Assembly (NCBI RefSeq): GCF_947495995.1
Contig: NZ_CANMAX010000001.1
Location: 868,001-932,000 of the forward strand
Direction of reading: 5' to 3'
DNA from: an uncultured Tenacibaculum sp.
GTDB taxonomy: Bacteria; Bacteroidota; Bacteroidia; Flavobacteriales; Flavobacteriaceae
DNA: 64,000 nt
In this document: positions 60,246 through 64,000 of the stretch, piece after piece
Numbering within the stretch: the stretch's first letter is position 1
How the letters are laid out: the number at the start of each line of letters is the position of its first letter
The notes under the pieces: generated by a model
Databases searched by the model: none
What the model saw: the letters and a program-made list of their open reading frames with translations, nothing else
What the model was told of the DNA's origin: nothing
Made by a program: the position numbers and the translations under genes

Positions 60246-61982
60246 ATGAAAAACAAAATTACTTCAATTTTGGGAGCATTCCTTTTTACTACAACTCTCA
60301 TGGCTCAAACTACTGTAAAGCGAAATTGTAACGTTACAGAGCTTTTTGAAGAAAAAATGCAGAAAGACCCGAGCTTAAGACAAAGAATGCTAGAAATAGA
60401 GTCTTTTACACAACAAAGAGTACAATTATTGAATAACTTAGAAGGAAAAATAGTTGGAAACGTAATTCAAATTCCTGTAGTTGTTCACGTTTTATATACA
60501 AATTCAACAAATAATATCAGTAATGCGCAAATTCAGTCGCAATTAGATGTGTTAAATGCAGACTTCAGAAGAACAAATGCAGATGCAAATAACAAATGGT
60601 CGCAAGCAGCAGATAGTCAAATTGAATTCTATTTAGCTGAAGTAGATCCAAATGGTAATGCTACTACTGGTGTTACAAGAAAAAGAGTAACTAAGTCTAC
60701 TTGGTTAACTGATAATACAATGAAAAAATCTTCTCAAGGTGGAGTAGATCCATGGAATACAGAAGAGTATTTAAATATGTGGATTGTAGATGATTTAACA
60801 AATAGTAGAGGTAATACTATTTTAGGTTATGCACAATTTCCTTGGGACAACGATAAATCTACCGATGGTGTTGTAATGGCAGATCAATATTTCGGTACTT
60901 CTGGTACAGCACGTGCGCCATTCGACGGTGGTAGAACAACAACTCACGAAGTAGGTCACTTCTTTGGTTTACGTCACATTTGGGGTGACGGTGGTTGTGG
61001 TGTAGACGATTTTGTATCAGATACTCCAGAATCAGATGCGCCAAACTATGGTTGTACAACAAATCACTCTTCTTGTGGATCTTTAGATATGGTTGAAAAC
61101 TATATGGATTATTCAGATGATTCTTGTATGAATTTATTCACAACAGGTCAAAAAAACAGAATGCGTTCTTATTTAGAATCTGGTGGAGAAAGAAGAAAAT
61201 TAGCTTTATCTGATAAAACAAGTTCTGGTGGTGGAGGTTCAACACCAACTCCAGATGTAAACTATTGTGAGTCTAGTGGAAACCGTTCTTCATTCGAATG
61301 GATTGATAATATCGAATTAGGAGGTATTAGAAATGCTACAGGTTCTAACGATGGTTACGGAGATTTTACTGCGCAAGTAGGAACATTAGTTAGAGGAAGT
61401 TCTAACACAATGATCGTAAGTGCTGGTTTCTCTGGTCAAGCATATACAGAGTTCTGGTCAGTTTGGATCGATTTCAACAGAAACGGAACTTTCGAAAGTG
61501 CTGAGCAAGTAGTTTCAGGATCTTCATCAAGTGCAAATAATTTATCAGCAACAGTTAATGTACCTTCTAATGCTACATTAGGTAGAACTAGAATGCGTGT
61601 TTCTATGAAGTATAATGCAGCACAAACAGCTTGTGAAAACTTTGGAGATGGAGAAGTAGAAGATTATACGATTAACATTGTATCTACAGGATCTGGAACT
61701 AGAGTAGATGCTAGTGCAGGAAGAGAATTAGGAAACGAAGAAGGATTTGCATTTACTGCATATCCAAATCCAGCACAAGATTATGTTCAAATCAAAACAA
61801 ATAATAAGTCTGTAAGTTTAACATCTTATAAAATTGTAAACACAATTGGTCAAGTTGTTAAAGCAGGGAAACTTACAGAAACAAACAGTGTAAATATCTC
61901 TAAATTGAATCAAGGTATTTATGTTTTAGAAGTTAATGATGGTCAAAAGTCATTTGTTACCAAGTTATCGGTAAAAAATTAA
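60246..61982 (+). CDS. Secreted M43-type metalloprotease with GEVED and T9SS sorting domain
   Basis: This 578-residue protein has a signal peptide (about 1-21, LFTTTLMAQ). The catalytic motif is TTHEVGHFFGLRH (H234, E235, H238, H244), followed by MVENYMDYSDDSCM. A Gly/Ser-rich linker leads to one GEVED domain (about 340-485, GDGEVEDYTINIV) and the type A T9SS sorting domain (AYPNPAQDYVQI ... GIYVLEVNDGQKSFVTKLSVKN). It has no FN3 domain, so it is the shortest protease of the cluster. Its GEVED domain is very close to that of the subtilase at 53583 (shared DFNRNGTFE...VSGSSSSANNLSATV), which suggests domain exchange or recent duplication. Confidence 0.92.
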   Translation: MKNKITSILGAFLFTTTLMAQTTVKRNCNVTELFEEKMQKDPSLRQRMLEIESFTQQRVQLLNNLEGKIVGNVIQIPVVVHVLYTNSTNNISNAQIQSQLDVLNADFRRTNADANNKWSQAADSQIEFYLAEVDPNGNATTGVTRKRVTKSTWLTDNTMKKSSQGGVDPWNTEEYLNMWIVDDLTNSRGNTILGYAQFPWDNDKSTDGVVMADQYFGTSGTARAPFDGGRTTTHEVGHFFGLRHIWGDGGCGVDDFVSDTPESDAPNYGCTTNHSSCGSLDMVENYMDYSDDSCMNLFTTGQKNRMRSYLESGGERRKLALSDKTSSGGGGSTPTPDVNYCESSGNRSSFEWIDNIELGGIRNATGSNDGYGDFTAQVGTLVRGSSNTMIVSAGFSGQAYTEFWSVWIDFNRNGTFESAEQVVSGSSSSANNLSATVNVPSNATLGRTRMRVSMKYNAAQTACENFGDGEVEDYTINIVSTGSGTRVDASAGRELGNEEGFAFTAYPNPAQDYVQIKTNNKSVSLTSYKIVNTIGQVVKAGKLTETNSVNISKLNQGIYVLEVNDGQKSFVTKLSVKN

Positions 61983-62010
61983 AGCATAGGTAATCCCCTT
62001 TATTGTTGAC

Positions 62011-62044
62011 TAAGCCCAAGCATTTGCTTGGGCTTAGTTTTTTT
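62011..62044 (+). terminator. Intrinsic terminator of the second M43 gene
   Basis: The stem TAAGCCCAAGCA / TGCTTGGGCTTA with a TTT loop and T run, about 28 bp after the stop. Confidence 0.9.
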
Positions 62045-62183
62045 ATAAACCATGTTATTTCAATTTTTTAACACTTATCATGATTTATTCTTAAAATTTA
62101 TAATAGTAATTGTGGTTTTTGTTTGTTTTTAAAACATGATTTTAACTCTTTTGTTTTTAATTTTTTAAAAAATTAACATTTTA

Positions 62184-62214
62184 TTTGGTTTTGCTTGTGT
62201 TTTCACTATTTTAG
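62184..62214 (+). promoter_or_regulatory. Putative promoter of the third M43 gene
   Basis: TTTG at 62184-62187, a 19-bp spacer, then TATTTTAG at 62207-62214 (a near match to TAnnTTTG). The leader to the ATG at 62302 is about 80 nt, similar to the subtilase gene. Confidence 0.6.
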
Positions 62215-62301
62215 CTTCACAAAATTAAATAATCGAGTTACCTCCCACATCTCCACTAAACTTGATTATTTATTATAAACCATTAAACCCTTTAAAAAAC
62301 A

Positions 62302-64000
62302 ATGAAAAAAATTACTTTTTTGTTTCTACTTGTTGCTGGAACAATTTTTTCGCAACAAAGAAGGAATTGTCATTCTATGGAAAACCTAGAATATAGACAA
62401 TCAAACGACCCCCAACTACAACACAGAATGCAACAAATCGAAAGTTTTACTCAGAATAAGTTGCGTCAACTCTCAGGATTACAAGGAAGAATAGATGGTG
62501 ATATCATCACAATTCCTGTTGTAGTACATATTATTTACAGTAATTCACAAGAGAATATTAGTACTGCTCAAATTCAATCGCAAATCGATGTATTGAATGA
62601 AGATTTTAGAAGAACAAATTCAGATGCTACAAACAAGTGGTCTCAAGCAGCAGATACACAAATAGAATTCCAATTAGCTGCTATCGATCCTAACGGAAAT
62701 CCAACCAATGGTATTACAAGAAAATCATCAACAAGAACTTCTTGGGGAACAAACGATGCAATGAAATCGTCTGCTCAAGGAGGAGTTAGCCCATGGGATA
62801 CTTCAGAGTATTTAAACATGTGGGTATGTAATATTGGTGGAGGAATTCTAGGATATGCACAATTTCCAGGAGGTAGTGCTTCTACTGACGGAGTTGTAAT
62901 GAGTCCACAATATTTTGGAAGTTCAGATAAAGGTTCTGGATTTTACTTATCAGCTCCTTTCGATAAAGGAAGAACAACAACACACGAAGTAGGACACTTT
63001 TTAAACTTACGTCACATTTGGGGTGACGGTGGTTGTGGTGTAGACGATTTTGTTTCTGATACACCAACTGCTGGTGGAGCAAACTACGGTTGTGCTACTG
63101 GTAATACTTCTTGCGGTTCTGAAGATATGGTAGAAAACTACATGGATTATTCAGATGATGGATGTATGAACTTATTTACATTAGGACAAAAAAACAGAAT
63201 GCGAGCAGTTTTAGAAGCGGGAGGATCTAGAAGAAGTTTAGCTTTATCTGATAAATTTACACCAGTTGCTTGTAATGCAACAACACCAACAGGAGTTTCT
63301 GTATCTGGAGTTTCTTCTTCAGGAGCAACAGTTAGCTGGAATGCAGTAACAGGAGCAACTTACGACGTAAGATATCGTGCAACAGGAACATCTTCTTGGA
63401 CAGTAAATGCTGTTTCTGCAACATCAGCAGCGATTTCTGGTTTATCAGCTTCAACTCAATACGAAGTTCAAGTTCGTAGTAAATGTTCTTCAGGAAATTC
63501 TTCTTACAGCGCTTCTGCTAACTTTACAACTACTGCAGTACAAATTAACTACTGTGCTTCTCAAGGAAATAATGTAAGTGACGAATATATTAGTAATGTA
63601 ACTTTAGGAAGCATCAATAATGATTCTGGAAGTGGAAACGGATATTCTAACTTTACTTCTATTTCAACAAACTTAAGTAAGTCTTCTTCTGCTTCAATAA
63701 CAATCACACCGACATGGACAGGTACTGTTTATGCTGAAGGATATGCAGTATTTATAGATTATAACCAAGATGGTGATTTTGCTGATAGTGGAGAAACTGT
63801 TTGGACTCAAGCTGCAACTAGAAACACACCTGTAACAGGAAGTTTCACTGTTCCAGCTGGAGCAACTGAAGGAGCAACAAGAATGCGTGTTTCTATGAAA
63901 TATAACGGTGTGCCAACTTCTTGTGAAACATTTACTTATGGAGAAGTAGAAGATTATACAGTAAATATTACTTCAGGAGGTTCTAATCCAGATCCTGGTT
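62302..64000 (+). CDS. Secreted M43-type metalloprotease with FN3 and GEVED domains (cut by window edge)
   Basis: An open frame starts at ATG 62302 and runs past the window end; it is the third M43 protease of the cluster. The visible 566 residues start with a signal peptide (MKKITFLFLLVAGTIFSQQ). The catalytic motif is TTHEVGHFLNLRH (H228, E229, H232, H238), followed by MVENYMDYSDDGCMNLF. An FN3 domain follows (about 325-410, PTGVSVSGVSSSGATVSWNAV), then a GEVED domain ending in YGEVEDYTVNI near residue 555, with a Gly/Ser linker beginning at the edge. A T9SS sorting domain is expected beyond the window by analogy. Confidence 0.88.
   Translation, partial: MKKITFLFLLVAGTIFSQQRRNCHSMENLEYRQSNDPQLQHRMQQIESFTQNKLRQLSGLQGRIDGDIITIPVVVHIIYSNSQENISTAQIQSQIDVLNEDFRRTNSDATNKWSQAADTQIEFQLAAIDPNGNPTNGITRKSSTRTSWGTNDAMKSSAQGGVSPWDTSEYLNMWVCNIGGGILGYAQFPGGSASTDGVVMSPQYFGSSDKGSGFYLSAPFDKGRTTTHEVGHFLNLRHIWGDGGCGVDDFVSDTPTAGGANYGCATGNTSCGSEDMVENYMDYSDDGCMNLFTLGQKNRMRAVLEAGGSRRSLALSDKFTPVACNATTPTGVSVSGVSSSGATVSWNAVTGATYDVRYRATGTSSWTVNAVSATSAAISGLSASTQYEVQVRSKCSSGNSSYSASANFTTTAVQINYCASQGNNVSDEYISNVTLGSINNDSGSGNGYSNFTSISTNLSKSSSASITITPTWTGTVYAEGYAVFIDYNQDGDFADSGETVWTQAATRNTPVTGSFTVPAGATEGATRMRVSMKYNGVPTSCETFTYGEVEDYTVNITSGGSNPDPG

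Noticed and set aside
60859..63082. Minus-strand frames with repeated HHNHRHPKCDV segments (60859-61062 and 62882-63082)
   Set aside because: They are antisense to the conserved zinc-motif region of the M43 proteases, so similarity between them only reflects the paralogy of the real genes.

Overview
The window looks like a low-GC chromosome segment of a marine-type Flavobacteriaceae bacterium (Bacteroidetes), plausibly close to Tenacibaculum or Polaribacter. Evidence: several secreted proteins end in a type IX secretion (T9SS) C-terminal sorting domain; promoters follow the Bacteroidetes pattern TTTG-N19-TAnnTTTG; starts lack Shine-Dalgarno sequences; and lineage-restricted families (DUF4175, DUF6150, DUF4292, GEVED-domain proteases, HU/SPOR protein) are present. 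No rRNA, tRNA or CRISPR array was seen. The genus is inference.

Layout. 1-7640 (minus strand): a methyltransferase cut by the window edge, mnmG, ybeY, a secreted unknown and a giant DUF4175 membrane protein, with parS-like palindromes around mnmG. 7834-14491: a double-glycine leader peptide, a lipoprotein esterase without a normal start codon, gltX, an MBL-fold hydrolase and outer-membrane proteins. 14793-22232: two secreted proteins, a TPR/LuxR-type regulator and a TerB-like protein. 22402-25190: a lipoprotein esterase, a lipoprotein, an ankyrin protein and a TPMT-like methyltransferase. 25191-27061: about 1.9 kb of repeats around a decayed IS200/IS605 transposase. 27062-32353: a tightly coupled five-gene module (HTH, C5 DNA methyltransferase, double-GHKL ATPase/kinase, receiver-like protein, caspase-like protein). 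32399-51674: mostly housekeeping and envelope genes (mfd, two thioredoxin-like proteins, PP2C, EamA transporter, a permuted ACP-like protein, TonB-like protein, adenylate kinase, dprA, HU/SPOR protein, thioesterase, AI-2E transporter, EnvC-like, DUF4292, TPR, nucleotidyltransferase). 51736-53394: a fused peptide-type ABC ATPase. 53583-64000: one subtilase and three M43 metalloproteases in a row, the last cut by the window edge.

The most interesting region is 27062-32353. Its last four genes overlap by 8, 1 and 8 nt, so they are probably translated together. The gene set suggests self-marking by DNA methylation, sensing by a double-GHKL protein, relay through a receiver-like protein and execution by a caspase-like protease. 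It lies between mobile-element debris and mfd, which has its own promoter. I do not recognise this combination as a named anti-phage system; a defence role is inference from domains and context. Other notable points are parS-like sites spread over the first 12 kb, an in-frame repeat insertion inside mfd, and an ACP-like protein whose sequence order looks circularly permuted.
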